A stretch of 34,088 nucleotides of DNA from Vulcanimicrobiota bacterium (GCA_019233415.1 JAFAMK010000203.1:1-34088), one strand, 5' to 3'; numbered from the stretch's first letter, positions 1 to 9,393 are shown. Translations and numbers: made by a program. Notes: generated by a model from the letters alone, not told the origin.

Positions 1-240
1 ACGAACGATTGCGCTCTGATCGTGGTCGAACAGTTCGAGAAGACGCTCGCGAGCCGGGAGATACACAAGAGCACCCATTGCCTCTGCCGCATCATTTCGG
101 ACAAGGTCATTGGGGTCGAAGAGCAACGGTGCGATCATCGAACCGACATCCATCCCGCTACCGATGCGTCCGAGCTTTTGTACGGACGGCCCTAGAAATC
201 TCGTCGACGAGTCCGGCATCACTTTGGCTTGCGGAAACAT
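1..240 (-). CDS. HEAT-repeat-like protein, truncated by the window start
   Basis: Open frame on the minus strand with no stop from ATG at 240 to position 1: MFPQAKVMPDSSTRFLGPSVQKLGRIGSGMDVGSMIAPLLFDPNDLVRNDAAEAMGALVYLPARERLLELFDHDQSAIVR. The helical pattern 'IAPLLFDPNDLVRNDAAEAMGAL' is HEAT-like. Absent from the ORF track because it runs off the edge. Confidence 0.5.
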   Translation of the reverse strand, partial: MFPQAKVMPDSSTRFLGPSVQKLGRIGSGMDVGSMIAPLLFDPNDLVRNDAAEAMGALVYLPARERLLELFDHDQSAIVR

Positions 241-321
241 GCGCCGTGGAAAGCAACAATGCAAGTGCGCCGATTGCGATACCGGCGACAGCATTGGGGC
301 GCCGGCGGTGGACGATGATCG

Positions 322-1110
322 TTAGCCGAACCGGCCCGTGATGTAGTCTTCGGTTCGTTTTTCTTTGGGGTGGGTGAAGATTTGGTTGGTGGGGCCGACT
401 TCGACGATTTCGCCGAGGTGGAAGAAGGCGGTGAAGTCGGAGATGCGGGCGGCTTGCTGCATCGAGTGCGTGACGATGACGACGGTGAACTGTTCCGTCA
501 GCTGGCCGATCAGGTCTTCGATCTTCGAGGTGGCGATCGGGTCGAGCGCGGAGGCCGGCTCGTCCATCAGGATCACTTCGGGGTCGAGCGCGACGGCGCG
601 CGCAATGCACAGGCGCTGCTGCTGGCCGCCCGAGAGGTCGAGCGCGGAGCGCTGCATGCGGTCCTTGACTTCGTCCCAGAGCGCGGCTTGGCGCAGCGCG
701 CGTTCCGCGATCTCGTCGAGCTTCGCCTTGCTGTGCTCGCCGTGGATGCGCGGGCCGTAGACGACGTTCTCGTAGATCGTCTTGGGGAACGGGTTCGGGC
801 GCTGGAAGACCATCCCGATGCGGTGTCGGATGACGACCGGGTCGGCATCGGCGCCGTAGATGTCCTCGCCGTCGAGCAGGATCGTCCCTTCGACGCGCGC
901 GCCGGGCGTGAGGTCGTGCATGCGGTCGAGCGCGCGCAGGAACGTCGACTTGCCGCAGCCCGACGGGCCGATCAGCGCCGTCACGTGCTCGCTCTTCATC
1001 GAGAGCGTCGCCTTCTTGATCGCGTGGAACGACCCGTAGAAGATGTCGACGTCTTTCGCGACGATCTTGTCGGCGGTCGTGGCGCCCGACGACTGCGGCG
1101 TCTCGATCAC
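322..1110 (-). CDS. pstB: Phosphate ABC transporter ATP-binding protein PstB
   Basis: Walker [10 protein letters not shown], signature [16 protein letters not shown], Walker [14 protein letters not shown]; PstB-like [12 protein letters not shown] start overlaps the pstA stop (GTGA). Confidence 0.95.
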   Translation of the reverse strand: MIETPQSSGATTADKIVAKDVDIFYGSFHAIKKATLSMKSEHVTALIGPSGCGKSTFLRALDRMHDLTPGARVEGTILLDGEDIYGADADPVVIRHRIGMVFQRPNPFPKTIYENVVYGPRIHGEHSKAKLDEIAERALRQAALWDEVKDRMQRSALDLSGGQQQRLCIARAVALDPEVILMDEPASALDPIATSKIEDLIGQLTEQFTVVIVTHSMQQAARISDFTAFFHLGEIVEVGPTNQIFTHPKEKRTEDYITGRFG

Positions 1111-2024
1111 GAATATCTCCCGGTGAAGCGTTTGGTCAGCTGGCGACCCAGCACGCGAGCGGACACGTTGAAGAGCAGGACCATGAGCAGCAGAACCAGC
1201 GCCGACCCGTTGCCGATGCGGTCGACGTCGGGGACGATCGACTCGGAGTGGGTGTACCAGAGGTGCACCGCCAGCGTCTCGGCCGGGCGCATCGGATTCA
1301 AATCGTAGGGGTTGTTGAACGGCACGCTGAGCCCGGCGGTGAAGATCAGCGCGGCGGTTTCGCCGAAGATGCGCCCCGCGATCAGGACGACGCCGGTCGT
1401 CATGCGGCCGATCGCGCTCGGCAGGACGACGCGCGTGATCGTCTGCCACTTCGTCCCGCCCAGCCCCATCGACGCTTCGCGCAGCGTGTCGGGAACACTG
1501 GACAATGCTTCCTGCGTCACGCGCATCAGCGCCGGCAAATTCAGCAGCGTCAATGTCAACGCGCCGCCGAGCGCGGTGAACTTCCACTTGAACAGATAGA
1601 CGAACACGAGCAGGCCGAACAGCCCCATCACGACCGACGGAACGGTCGCGAGCGACTCGGCGCTGAACTGCACGACGTTGCGGAAGGTGCCCGGGCGCGC
1701 GTACTCCTGGAGGTACACGCCCGCGGCGACCGCGATCGGGACCGTGAACGCCAGCGTCATCAGCAGGATGTAGAACGAGTTGTAGATCTCGGGCCCGATC
1801 CCGCCGCCGGCCGTCGTCTCCTTCGGCACGCCGAACAGGAACGAGAGCGAGAGCGCCGACCCGCCCAGGTAGATCATGTAGACGATGAACGCCGCGAGCA
1901 TCACGATGATGCTGCACGCCATCGCCCACAGCACCACGGTCGCCACGTTGTCGGTGACCTTGCGGGCGCGGACGCTGCCGGTCGCCTTCACCTTGCCCCG
2001 CGGCGGGACTGCGGTCATCTCCAC
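1107..2024 (-). CDS. pstA: Phosphate ABC transporter permease PstA
   Basis: Polytopic permease with PstA motifs ([51 protein letters not shown]); sits between pstC and pstB. Confidence 0.93.
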   Translation of the reverse strand: MEMTAVPPRGKVKATGSVRARKVTDNVATVVLWAMACSIIVMLAAFIVYMIYLGGSALSLSFLFGVPKETTAGGGIGPEIYNSFYILLMTLAFTVPIAVAAGVYLQEYARPGTFRNVVQFSAESLATVPSVVMGLFGLLVFVYLFKWKFTALGGALTLTLLNLPALMRVTQEALSSVPDTLREASMGLGGTKWQTITRVVLPSAIGRMTTGVVLIAGRIFGETAALIFTAGLSVPFNNPYDLNPMRPAETLAVHLWYTHSESIVPDVDRIGNGSALVLLLMVLLFNVSARVLGRQLTKRFTGRYS

Positions 2025-2025
2025 G

Positions 2026-2910
2026 TCAGCTTCTCTTCCGCAGCGCGAACCGCACCAGCACGATCAGTACCATCGCGATCAGCAGCAAGAGGAACGCCAT
2101 CGAGAACAGCACGTGTTCGAGCAGCGAGCCTTCGGTGGCGCCCGGCATGTCGGTGACGATCTCGGTCGTCAGCGCGGCGGTCGGCGCGAACAGCCCATTC
2201 GCGAACTGCGCCGAGTTGCCGATTACCATTTGAATCGCCAGCGTCTCGCCGATCGCGCGCGCGATGCCGAGGATCAGAGCGACCGCAAGACCGCTCGAGG
2301 CGCTCGGCAAGAGCACGCGCGTGATCGTCTGCCAGCGCGTCGCACCGAGGGCGAGCGAGCCCTCCTTCAGCGCCCCAGGCAGCGAGCGGAACGCGTCCTC
2401 GCTCAGCGTGATGACGGTCGGCAAAATCATGATGGCGAGGACGATCCCCGCCGCCGCCAGACCAAAACCGCTCGGCGAGCTGGTGTGCGTGCGAATGATC
2501 GGGACCAGCAGGGTGAGCCCGAGCCAGCCGTAGACGACCGACGGGATCCCGACCATGACCTCGATCGCGGGCTTGAGAATCTGCGTCATGCGCAGCGGCG
2601 CGATCTCGGCGAGGAAGACGCCGACCGCGATTCCGAACGGGCCGCCGATCAGGATTGCGCAGAGCGTGACCGCCAGCGTGCCGGCGATGAAGACCGCGGC
2701 GCCCGGCTTGCCGCTGTCGATCGCGAAGTCGGGCGAAAACAGAAACTGCCAGAGCGGGAACTTGTCGACGTAGAACGTCTTCGTCCCCTCGAACGCCAGG
2801 TACCCCAGCAACGCGAGCATTGCCAGGATCACGAATCCGGCGGCGACGCGCAGGCCGAAGACGGCGATGCGCTCGGCGCGGTGCGAACGGCGGGCTTGTA
2901 CGGCGATCAC
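2026..2910 (-). CDS. pstC: Phosphate ABC transporter permease PstC
   Basis: Polytopic permease (KPAIEVMVGIPSVVYGWLGLTLLVPI; LKEGSLALGATRWQTITRVLLPSASSGLAVALILGIARAIGETLAIQMVIGN). GTG start at 2910 inferred; the ORF track extends upstream to 3135. Confidence 0.92.
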   Translation of the reverse strand: MIAVQARRSHRAERIAVFGLRVAAGFVILAMLALLGYLAFEGTKTFYVDKFPLWQFLFSPDFAIDSGKPGAAVFIAGTLAVTLCAILIGGPFGIAVGVFLAEIAPLRMTQILKPAIEVMVGIPSVVYGWLGLTLLVPIIRTHTSSPSGFGLAAAGIVLAIMILPTVITLSEDAFRSLPGALKEGSLALGATRWQTITRVLLPSASSGLAVALILGIARAIGETLAIQMVIGNSAQFANGLFAPTAALTTEIVTDMPGATEGSLLEHVLFSMAFLLLLIAMVLIVLVRFALRKRS

Positions 2911-2987
2911 TCGTCGACGGTGCTCCGGAGGAAAGAGCGGAAGGGCGACTGCGGCAGCCGCCCCTCCGATGCCTTCACGCGCAGGTG

Positions 2988-3806
2988 TTAGCGGTCGGTC
3001 TCGTTGACCTTCATGTCGCGGATCAGGATGAAGCCATCCTTGCGCACGAGGTCCGAGTTGCTCTGTACGAAGGCGATGAAGCGCGAGATCTCGCCGGTCG
3101 CCGGGCCGTTCGTGAACATGTGCTCGTACGACCAAACGGGGTACTTACCGGTGATGATGTTGTCGTCGGTCGGCGCGACGCCGTCGACCGAGAGCTCATT
3201 CAGGCCGCCGCCTCGCGTGCCGCTCAGCGCAGCGTACGAGATGGCGCCGGGCGTCTGCTTGACGACACTGACGACCGTTCCGGTCGCGTCCTCGGTGAGC
3301 CCGCTCTCGCTGATCGCGACGCTGCCCATGACCGTCTTCGTGAAGACGGCGCGCGTGCCCGAGCTGCGCGGGCGGTTGATCACGACGATCTTCTGATCGG
3401 CACCGCCGACCTCTTTCCAGTTCGTGACCTTGGCCGAGAAGATGTCCTGGAGCTGCTTCTTGGTGAGGCTCTTCACACCGGTGGCCGGGTGCGTGACGAT
3501 CGCGAAGCCGATGACGGCGACGCGGTTGTCCTTCAGCTCGGGATGGGTCGGCGCTTGGATATCGGAGTCGCCGATGTCGATCGCCTTGGCCGCGACCTGG
3601 TTGATCCCCGTGCCCGAACCGCCGCCGGAGACGCTGATCTTGACGTCGCCGTGAGCCTGCTGATAGGCGGCGGCAGCGTCCTTCACCAGCGGCAGGAGCG
3701 CGGTCGAGCCGGCGATGGTGATGTTCGTGTCCGCGAAGACCGGCGTCGAGCTGGCGACGACCGAGAGCCCGAGGAGAAGAGCCGCGAGCGCAGCGTTCTT
3801 CTTCAC
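2988..3806 (-). CDS. pstS: Phosphate ABC transporter substrate-binding protein PstS
   Basis: Signal peptide (VKKNAALAALLLGLSVVASSTPVFA) followed by PstS motifs (ITIAGSTALLPLVKDAAAAYQ; SVSGGGSGTGINQV; IVVINRPRSSGTRAVF). Confidence 0.93.
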   Translation of the reverse strand: MKKNAALAALLLGLSVVASSTPVFADTNITIAGSTALLPLVKDAAAAYQQAHGDVKISVSGGGSGTGINQVAAKAIDIGDSDIQAPTHPELKDNRVAVIGFAIVTHPATGVKSLTKKQLQDIFSAKVTNWKEVGGADQKIVVINRPRSSGTRAVFTKTVMGSVAISESGLTEDATGTVVSVVKQTPGAISYAALSGTRGGGLNELSVDGVAPTDDNIITGKYPVWSYEHMFTNGPATGEISRFIAFVQSNSDLVRKDGFILIRDMKVNETDR

Positions 3807-3898
3807 TATGAAAATCCTCCAACAAAAACGCATGACGTGGTAGCCGAGTACGGGAACGGCCGGCCGTGGTGCATCGTCGCAAGCGAAGCGTAACGGCA

Positions 3899-3925
3899 CT
3901 TTAAATTTACCTTAACGTTCCTTAA
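3899..3925 (-). promoter_or_regulatory. Candidate Pho box upstream of pstS
   Basis: On the minus strand, TTAAGG / TTAAGG / TTAAAG direct repeats at 10-11 bp spacing, in a short AT-rich patch overlapping the phoR stop, about 95 bp upstream of the pstS start. Confidence 0.5.
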
Positions 3926-5033
3926 TATCAGGGGAGACGCTGAGTCCCGCCGGCGCAGGGACCCGCATCGTGAAGGTCGAGCCGGTCCCGTAGACCGACT
4001 CTGCGACCAGCGAGCCCCCGTGGGACTCGACCAAGTGCTTGGCGATCGCGAGGCCGAGCCCGGTTCCGCCGTGCTCGCGCGAGCGCGAGCGGTCGACGAC
4101 GTAGAAGCGCTCGAAGACGCGCGGCAGGTCGGCGTACGGAATCCCGGCCCCCGTGTCGCGCACGCGCAGCACCGCGTCGGCGCCCTCGCGGCCGACCTCG
4201 ACGGCGACGTTCCCGCCGGCCGGCGTGTGGCGCAGCGCATTGTCGACCAGGTTCACCAGCACTTGGGTCAGCGCGCCGCGGTCGGCGTCGACCGGAACGG
4301 CGGCCGGCGCGTCCAGCTCCAGCTCGACCCCGAGGCCGTCGGCGCGGTGCGCGAAGGTGTTGACCGTCGACGCCGCCATGTCGCCGAGATCGAACCGCTC
4401 GACGCGCAGCTGCAGGGTCCCCGACTCCGAGCGCGCGAGGTCGAGCAAATCTTCGACGAGCCGGATCATCCGCTCGACTTCGCCCTGAATTTGCGGCAGG
4501 AAGAGCGCGCGCGCCTCGGCATCGTCCTCGGAGATCAGCACCGTCTCGAGCATCAGCTTCATCGCCGAGAGCGGCGTGCGCAGCTCGTGCGAGACGTTGC
4601 CGATGAACTCGCTGCGCATCCGCTCGGCCGCGAGCAGCGCGGTGCGATCGCTGGCGATCGCCATCGCGCCGCTCTCGTACGGCTGCGCGGTCACGCCGAA
4701 GTAGCGCTGGCGCGCGACCGCGCCCAGCACGATGTCGCGCGTGCGCGTCTCGCCGGCGAGCGCGGCCTGCAGCATCCGCTCGAGGTCGACCGACGGGATC
4801 ACCTCGATGATCGCGCGGCCGACCGCGCGCGCACGGTCGACGCCGAACAGCGCCGCCGCCGCCGTGTTGAAGACGCGCACGCGACCGTCGGGCCCGAGCG
4901 TGAACGCGGCGAACGGAAGCCCTTCGACGAGCCGCGCCGCGCGGTCCTGATCTCGCTCGACCGGTTCGGGCGCCGCTGCGTGCATCGCCGCGCTGTCGCG
5001 GTCCGCGGCGCGCAGCGCGGTGTAGGTGAGCAC
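3912..5033 (-). CDS. phoR: Phosphate regulon sensor histidine kinase PhoR
   Basis: PAS-like region, then HisKA (GNVSHELRTPLSAMKLMLETVL) and HATPase_c (NLVDNALRHTPAGG; GAGIPYADLPRVFERFYVVDRSRSREHGGTGLGLAIAKHLVESHGG). Start uncertain; see findings. Confidence 0.9.
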   Translation of the reverse strand: MLTYTALRAADRDSAAMHAAAPEPVERDQDRAARLVEGLPFAAFTLGPDGRVRVFNTAAAALFGVDRARAVGRAIIEVIPSVDLERMLQAALAGETRTRDIVLGAVARQRYFGVTAQPYESGAMAIASDRTALLAAERMRSEFIGNVSHELRTPLSAMKLMLETVLISEDDAEARALFLPQIQGEVERMIRLVEDLLDLARSESGTLQLRVERFDLGDMAASTVNTFAHRADGLGVELELDAPAAVPVDADRGALTQVLVNLVDNALRHTPAGGNVAVEVGREGADAVLRVRDTGAGIPYADLPRVFERFYVVDRSRSREHGGTGLGLAIAKHLVESHGGSLVAESVYGTGSTFTMRVPAPAGLSVSPDIKER

Positions 5034-5092
5034 GACCCCGGCGAGGACGCCGAGCGAGGCCGAGACGAGGTCAGCCGTCGGAGGCGGCCCCG

Positions 5093-5797
5093 CTACTCAC
5101 GGAACATGTAGCCGCGGCTGCGCACCGTGATGATGTGCCGCGGGTTGTTCGGGTCGACTTCGATCTTCTCGCGCAGCCAGCGAATGTGCACGCTGATCGT
5201 CTGGTGCTCGCCCTCGAAGTCGTAGCCCCACACCTTTTCGAGCAGCATCTGGCGGGTGACGATCCGGCCGCGGTTCTCCATCAGCACGTGGAGCAGCCGG
5301 AACTCCTTGGGCGCGAGCTGCACGTCGCGGCCGCGCACGACGAGGCGCTGGCGTGCCGGGTCGATCGTGATCTCGCCGGCGGTGATCGACTCGTCGCGCT
5401 CCTCGGCGTCGACCTCGACACGGCGCAGCCGCGCCTTGATGCGCGCCATGATCTCGCCCAGCGAGAACGGCTTGGTGACGTAGTCGTCGGCGCCGAGCTC
5501 CAGCGCAAGGACCTTGTCGAACTCCTGGTCCTTCGCGGTCAGCATGATGATCGGGACGCTGGAGGTCTTGCGAATCTCCTTGCAGGCCTCGATCCCGTCG
5601 AGCAGCGGCAGCATGATGTCGAGCACGACCAGGTCCGGGTGCTCGGTCTGCGCCAGCGTCACCGCGGTGCGGCCGTCGCCAGCCGTCGTGACGGCGTAGC
5701 CGTTCTTTTCGAGATTGTAGCGCAGCGAGTGAACGATCGCGGCCTCGTCGTCGACGAGGAGGATCTTCTTCTTCGTCGCGACCGCGGCGGTCGTCAT
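5093..5797 (-). CDS. phoB: Phosphate regulon response regulator PhoB (REC + winged helix)
   Basis: REC domain (ILLVDDEAAIVHSLRYNLEKNGY; DLVVLDIMLPLLDGIE; YVTKPFSLGEIMARIKA) plus OmpR-type wHTH (LAPKEFRLLHVLMENRGRIVTRQMLLEKVWGYDFEGEHQTISVHIRWLREKIE). Confidence 0.94.
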   Translation of the reverse strand: MTTAAVATKKKILLVDDEAAIVHSLRYNLEKNGYAVTTAGDGRTAVTLAQTEHPDLVVLDIMLPLLDGIEACKEIRKTSSVPIIMLTAKDQEFDKVLALELGADDYVTKPFSLGEIMARIKARLRRVEVDAEERDESITAGEITIDPARQRLVVRGRDVQLAPKEFRLLHVLMENRGRIVTRQMLLEKVWGYDFEGEHQTISVHIRWLREKIEVDPNNPRHIITVRSRGYMFRE

Positions 5798-7359
5798 GAC
5801 GCGTGTACTCCGTCCAGCCTGTCCAGCACGTGCCGCAGGGCGACCCGAACGCCGAAGGTGCGCTCGAAGAGGTCCGCTTTGAGCATCGCCGCGTCGAGTT
5901 CGCCCGAGGCGTCACCGTCGGCCTGCGCGGTCACGACGACCAGGCCGTCCTCGGGGACGGCCGCGACGTCCGTCACGACCCCGAGGTGGCGGACGTCGAG
6001 CCCGTCGGCGATGCGCAGGAGCGAGGCGAGCACGTCGACCCGGCGCCGGTCGCCCGGGCTCAGGGCCGCGTAGTCCGCGTGCGACGGCTTCGGCATCGCC
6101 CGGCGGTAGTAGCGGCAGATCAGCGCGATCAGGTCGCGTTCGTCGTCGCTCCAGCCCTCGAACGGCGTGTTGCGGATCAGGTACGCGGCGTGCTTGTGGT
6201 GCCCGCTCTCCGCGACGAAACGACCGATCCCGTGGAGCATCGCCGCGGCCCAGAGGAGATCGCGGTCGGTCGGGGCGAGCCCGTGCAGGGGCGCGAGGCG
6301 CTCGAACAGCACGAGGGCCAGCCGCGCGACGTGCCGCTGGTGGCCGCCCAGGTGTTCGTAGCGGCGCGCGACCGCCTCGACCGCCTCGACCCGGCGCGCG
6401 CGCGCGTCGCCGAGCCGCTGCGCGAGGGCGCGGTCCCGGTGGGCCAGATCGACGACGACCCCGTCGCGCAGCGCGCGCTCGCAGACGACGATCTCGTCGC
6501 GCCCCAGCAGCCCGAGCGCGCCGATCAGCACTGCGTTGCCGGCGACGATGATGTCGGCGCGGCGCGGGTTCATCCCCGGCATCCGGCGCCGCTCGGCCTC
6601 GCTCAGCAGCAGCATCTGGCGCTGCAGCGACTCGAGCCGCGCGCGCGCGAGCGTGTAGCCGTGCACGCGCTTGAGCGTCAGCCCGCGCTGCGCGGCGTCG
6701 AGCGCGGCGAGCCCCATGATCGTCCCGGAGGTTCCGATCGTGAGGTCGAGCCGGTAGTGCCGCACGCGCTCGGCGAGCGGGCCGAGCACCTCGGTCACGT
6801 ACGCATCGAGGCGCCGCGCCGCGCGCAGCTGATCGGCCTTGCCGCGCAGAAACGCGTCGTACAGCCGCAGGCTGCCGAGCTTCACCGAGTCGACCAGGTA
6901 CGGCCGTTCGCCGTCGGCGACGATCAGTTCCGTCGAGCCGCCGCCGATGTCGACGATGCACGCGACGCGGTCGTAGAGCGGGAAGCCGTTCGCGACACCG
7001 AGGTGGATCAGCCGCGCCTCTTCGTTGCCGTCGAGAATTTCCAGCCGCAGCCCGGTGCGCGCCTCGACCATGGCGCGGAACTCCTCGCCGTTCTCGGTCT
7101 CGCGCACCGCCGACGTGGCGACGGCGCGCATCCGTTCCGCGCCGCGCGCGTGCGCGGCGTCGGCAAAGCGCGCGATCGCGTCGACGCCGCGTTCCATCGC
7201 CTTGCGCGCGAGCCGTCCGCGTTCGAGCGCGTCGTCGCTGCCCAGGCGCACCATCTCGCGCGCCTTGTAGACGACGCGCGAGGTGTCGAATGCCGCGTCC
7301 AGCTCGACCACGATCAGGTGGATCGAGTTCGTACCGACGTCGATCGCACCGAACAGCAT
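5794..7359 (-). CDS. ppx: Ppx/GppA family exopolyphosphatase with HD-type C-terminal domain
   Basis: MLFGAIDVGTNSIHLIVVEL; VACIVDIGGGSTELIVADG; LTIGTSGTI; AAMLHGIGRFV. Stop overlaps the phoB start (ATGA). ATG at 7359 inferred within a longer ORF. Confidence 0.92.
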   Translation of the reverse strand: MLFGAIDVGTNSIHLIVVELDAAFDTSRVVYKAREMVRLGSDDALERGRLARKAMERGVDAIARFADAAHARGAERMRAVATSAVRETENGEEFRAMVEARTGLRLEILDGNEEARLIHLGVANGFPLYDRVACIVDIGGGSTELIVADGERPYLVDSVKLGSLRLYDAFLRGKADQLRAARRLDAYVTEVLGPLAERVRHYRLDLTIGTSGTIMGLAALDAAQRGLTLKRVHGYTLARARLESLQRQMLLLSEAERRRMPGMNPRRADIIVAGNAVLIGALGLLGRDEIVVCERALRDGVVVDLAHRDRALAQRLGDARARRVEAVEAVARRYEHLGGHQRHVARLALVLFERLAPLHGLAPTDRDLLWAAAMLHGIGRFVAESGHHKHAAYLIRNTPFEGWSDDERDLIALICRYYRRAMPKPSHADYAALSPGDRRRVDVLASLLRIADGLDVRHLGVVTDVAAVPEDGLVVVTAQADGDASGELDAAMLKADLFERTFGVRVALRHVLDRLDGVHAS

Positions 7360-7373
7360 GCGCCCTGCTCCGG

Positions 7374-8276
7374 CTAGGTCGTCTTTTTGCGCACGCGCAC
7401 GCCCGCCGCGCGCTCGTAGAACGTCGCGACCGACGTGTAGTCGTCGCGGCCGTGTCCTTCGCCCGAGGCCGCGGTGTACATTTGGTACGCGAGCGCGCTG
7501 GCCGGCATCGGGACGCCCATCGTGCGCGCGGAGTCGAGCGCCGCGGCGAGGTCCTTGCGCAGCAGGTCGAGCGCGAAGCCCGGCGCGTGCGAGCCGGCGA
7601 GCCAGCTGTTCGGAATCCAGTTCTGCAGCAGGTAGTTCGAACCGGTCGCGCTCGCAATGACCGCGAGAACCGCGTCGACGTCGGCGCCGGCCTTCGCGGC
7701 GAACGTCAGCGCCTCGGCGTTGGCGAGCATCACGCTCGAGATGATGACCTGGTTGACGAGCTTGACGACTTCGCCCATCCCGACGCCGCCGACGTGGTTC
7801 GGCGTCCCCATCGCTTCGAGCACCGGTTTCGCGGCGATGAAGTCGTCGTCGGACGCGCCGACGATGATCGTGAGCGTCCCGCTCTTCGCGCGCGCCGGCC
7901 CGCCGGAAACCGGCGCATCGACGAACCGGAAGCCTCCGGCGCGCAGGCGCTCGTCGAAGCCGCGCGTCGCGACCGGCGAGATCGTCGACATGTCGATGAA
8001 GAGCGTGCCCGGTTTCGCGCCGTGCGCGGCACCGTGCTCGCCGAACAGTGCCTCTTCGACCTGCGGCGCGTCGGGGACGACCGTGATGACGAACGCGCTC
8101 GCGCGCGCGACTCCGGCCGGATCGCCGCCGTCGTGCGCGCCGGCCGCGACGAGCCGTTCGACCGGCGCGCGGTCGCGGTGCGCGCACACGCTCACGGTGC
8201 AGCCGGCCCGCAGCAACGCCGCGGCCATCGGCTCGCCCATCGCGCCGACGCCGATCACCCCGACTTCGTATGCCAT
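7374..8276 (-). CDS. NAD(P)-dependent oxidoreductase, 3-hydroxyisobutyrate dehydrogenase family
   Basis: Rossmann motif GVIGVGAMGEPMAAALLRAG; FIDMSTISP; FVDAPVSGGPARAKSGTLTIIVGA; VGGVGMGEVVKLVNQ. Confidence 0.9.
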   Translation of the reverse strand: MAYEVGVIGVGAMGEPMAAALLRAGCTVSVCAHRDRAPVERLVAAGAHDGGDPAGVARASAFVITVVPDAPQVEEALFGEHGAAHGAKPGTLFIDMSTISPVATRGFDERLRAGGFRFVDAPVSGGPARAKSGTLTIIVGASDDDFIAAKPVLEAMGTPNHVGGVGMGEVVKLVNQVIISSVMLANAEALTFAAKAGADVDAVLAVIASATGSNYLLQNWIPNSWLAGSHAPGFALDLLRKDLAAALDSARTMGVPMPASALAYQMYTAASGEGHGRDDYTSVATFYERAAGVRVRKKTT

Positions 8277-8310
8277 ACGACCCGCACGCGTACGGCGCGC
8301 GGTCACGTGC

Positions 8311-8339
8311 GCCCTTCGCCCCTTCGCCCTTCGCCCTTC
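8311..8339 (+). repeat. Short tandem repeat (gcccttc)n leading into dispersed repeat copy 1
   Basis: gcccttc-gccccttc-gcccttc-gcccttc. Confidence 0.7.
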
Positions 8340-8361
8340 GACAAGCTCAGGATGACAGGGG
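8334..8361 (+). repeat. Dispersed repeat copy 1
   Basis: cccttcgacaagctcaggatgacagggg, in the gap before the UbiA start. Confidence 0.85.
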
Positions 8362-8364
8362 CTT

Positions 8365-9291
8365 GTGAAGAACGCGGGTGGGGTGCGCGCGTTCGTGGCG
8401 TTCGTCCGGTTGTCGCGGCTGCTCTTCCTCTATGGCGGGTTCGCGGGGGTCGCGTTCGGCGCGGCCGTGGCGGTGCACGGGGGGATGCCGTTCGACGTTG
8501 CGACCTATGTCTGGGCGCAGGTCCTCGTCACGGCGTTTCACCTGATGGTGCACTACGCGAACGAGTACTTCGACGCGGCCGGCGACGCGCTCGCGCGGCG
8601 CGACGCGCGGACCGCGTGGTCGGGCGGAAGCGGCATCCTCGTCGACGGCGCGCTGCCGGCGCGGGTCGCGCTCGTCGCCGCGCTCTTCTGCGCCGCGGTC
8701 GGGCTCGTCGCGACGGCGCGCTTCGCGCTCGCCGGGAACGCCGTCGTCGCGGCGCTCGGCGTCGCGATCCTCGCGTTCGCGTGGTTCTACTCGGCGCCGC
8801 CGCTGCGCTTCGCGGCGCGCGGGCTCGGCGAGGCGGACGCGGCACTCGTCGTCGCGGTCCTCGTGCCGGCCGTCGGCTACGCGGCGTTCGCACACGGGCT
8901 CGACGTGCACATGCTCGCGGCGACGATTCCGACCGCCGCGGCGATGTTCGCGATGATGCTGTCGGTCGAGCTGCCCGACGCCGGCGCCGACCACCTCGCC
9001 GGAAAGCGCACGCTCGTCGTGCGCTGGGGCCCGTCGCGCACCTGGCCGTTCCTCGCCGGCGCCGCCTGGACCGCCGCCGTGACGGCCCTCGCAACCGCAT
9101 TCCGCGTCGCGCCGCCCCCGTTCGTCGCCGCGCTCGTCCCTTCGGTCGTCGCCGCGGCGGCCATCGTCTGGCTCACGGTGCGCGACCCCCGCCCGGCGAC
9201 GCTCGCGTTCTGGGGCGTCGCGCTCTACGCAACGACAGTCACCGGACTAGCGGTCGTCTTCGCCCTAGCCCCCTCGACAGGCTCAGGATGA
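8365..9291 (+). CDS. UbiA-family prenyltransferase (MenA-like)
   Basis: Polytopic; NEYFDAAGD motif (variant of NDYFD); AFAWFYSAPPLRFAARGLGE; VELPDAGADHLAGKRTLVVRWG. GTG start. Confidence 0.85.
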   Translation: MKNAGGVRAFVAFVRLSRLLFLYGGFAGVAFGAAVAVHGGMPFDVATYVWAQVLVTAFHLMVHYANEYFDAAGDALARRDARTAWSGGSGILVDGALPARVALVAALFCAAVGLVATARFALAGNAVVAALGVAILAFAWFYSAPPLRFAARGLGEADAALVVAVLVPAVGYAAFAHGLDVHMLAATIPTAAAMFAMMLSVELPDAGADHLAGKRTLVVRWGPSRTWPFLAGAAWTAAVTALATAFRVAPPPFVAALVPSVVAAAAIVWLTVRDPRPATLAFWGVALYATTVTGLAVVFALAPSTGSG

Positions 9292-9297
9292 CGGGGA
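9271..9297 (+). repeat. Dispersed repeat copy 2
   Basis: ccctcgacaggctcaggatgacgggga; spans the UbiA stop codon. Confidence 0.8.
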
Positions 9298-9393
9298 CGT
9301 CGTTGCGCGGGCCTCCGGAACGGGAGCACAATGGTCGCGATGGGCCGCGGGCGAAGCCGACGGGCCACGAACTCACCAAGGGGAACCGACAGG

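Noticed and set aside
322-1929. 535-aa ORF as an N-terminally extended PstB
   Set aside because: Upstream half is an out-of-frame read of pstA; PstB starts at GTG 1110.
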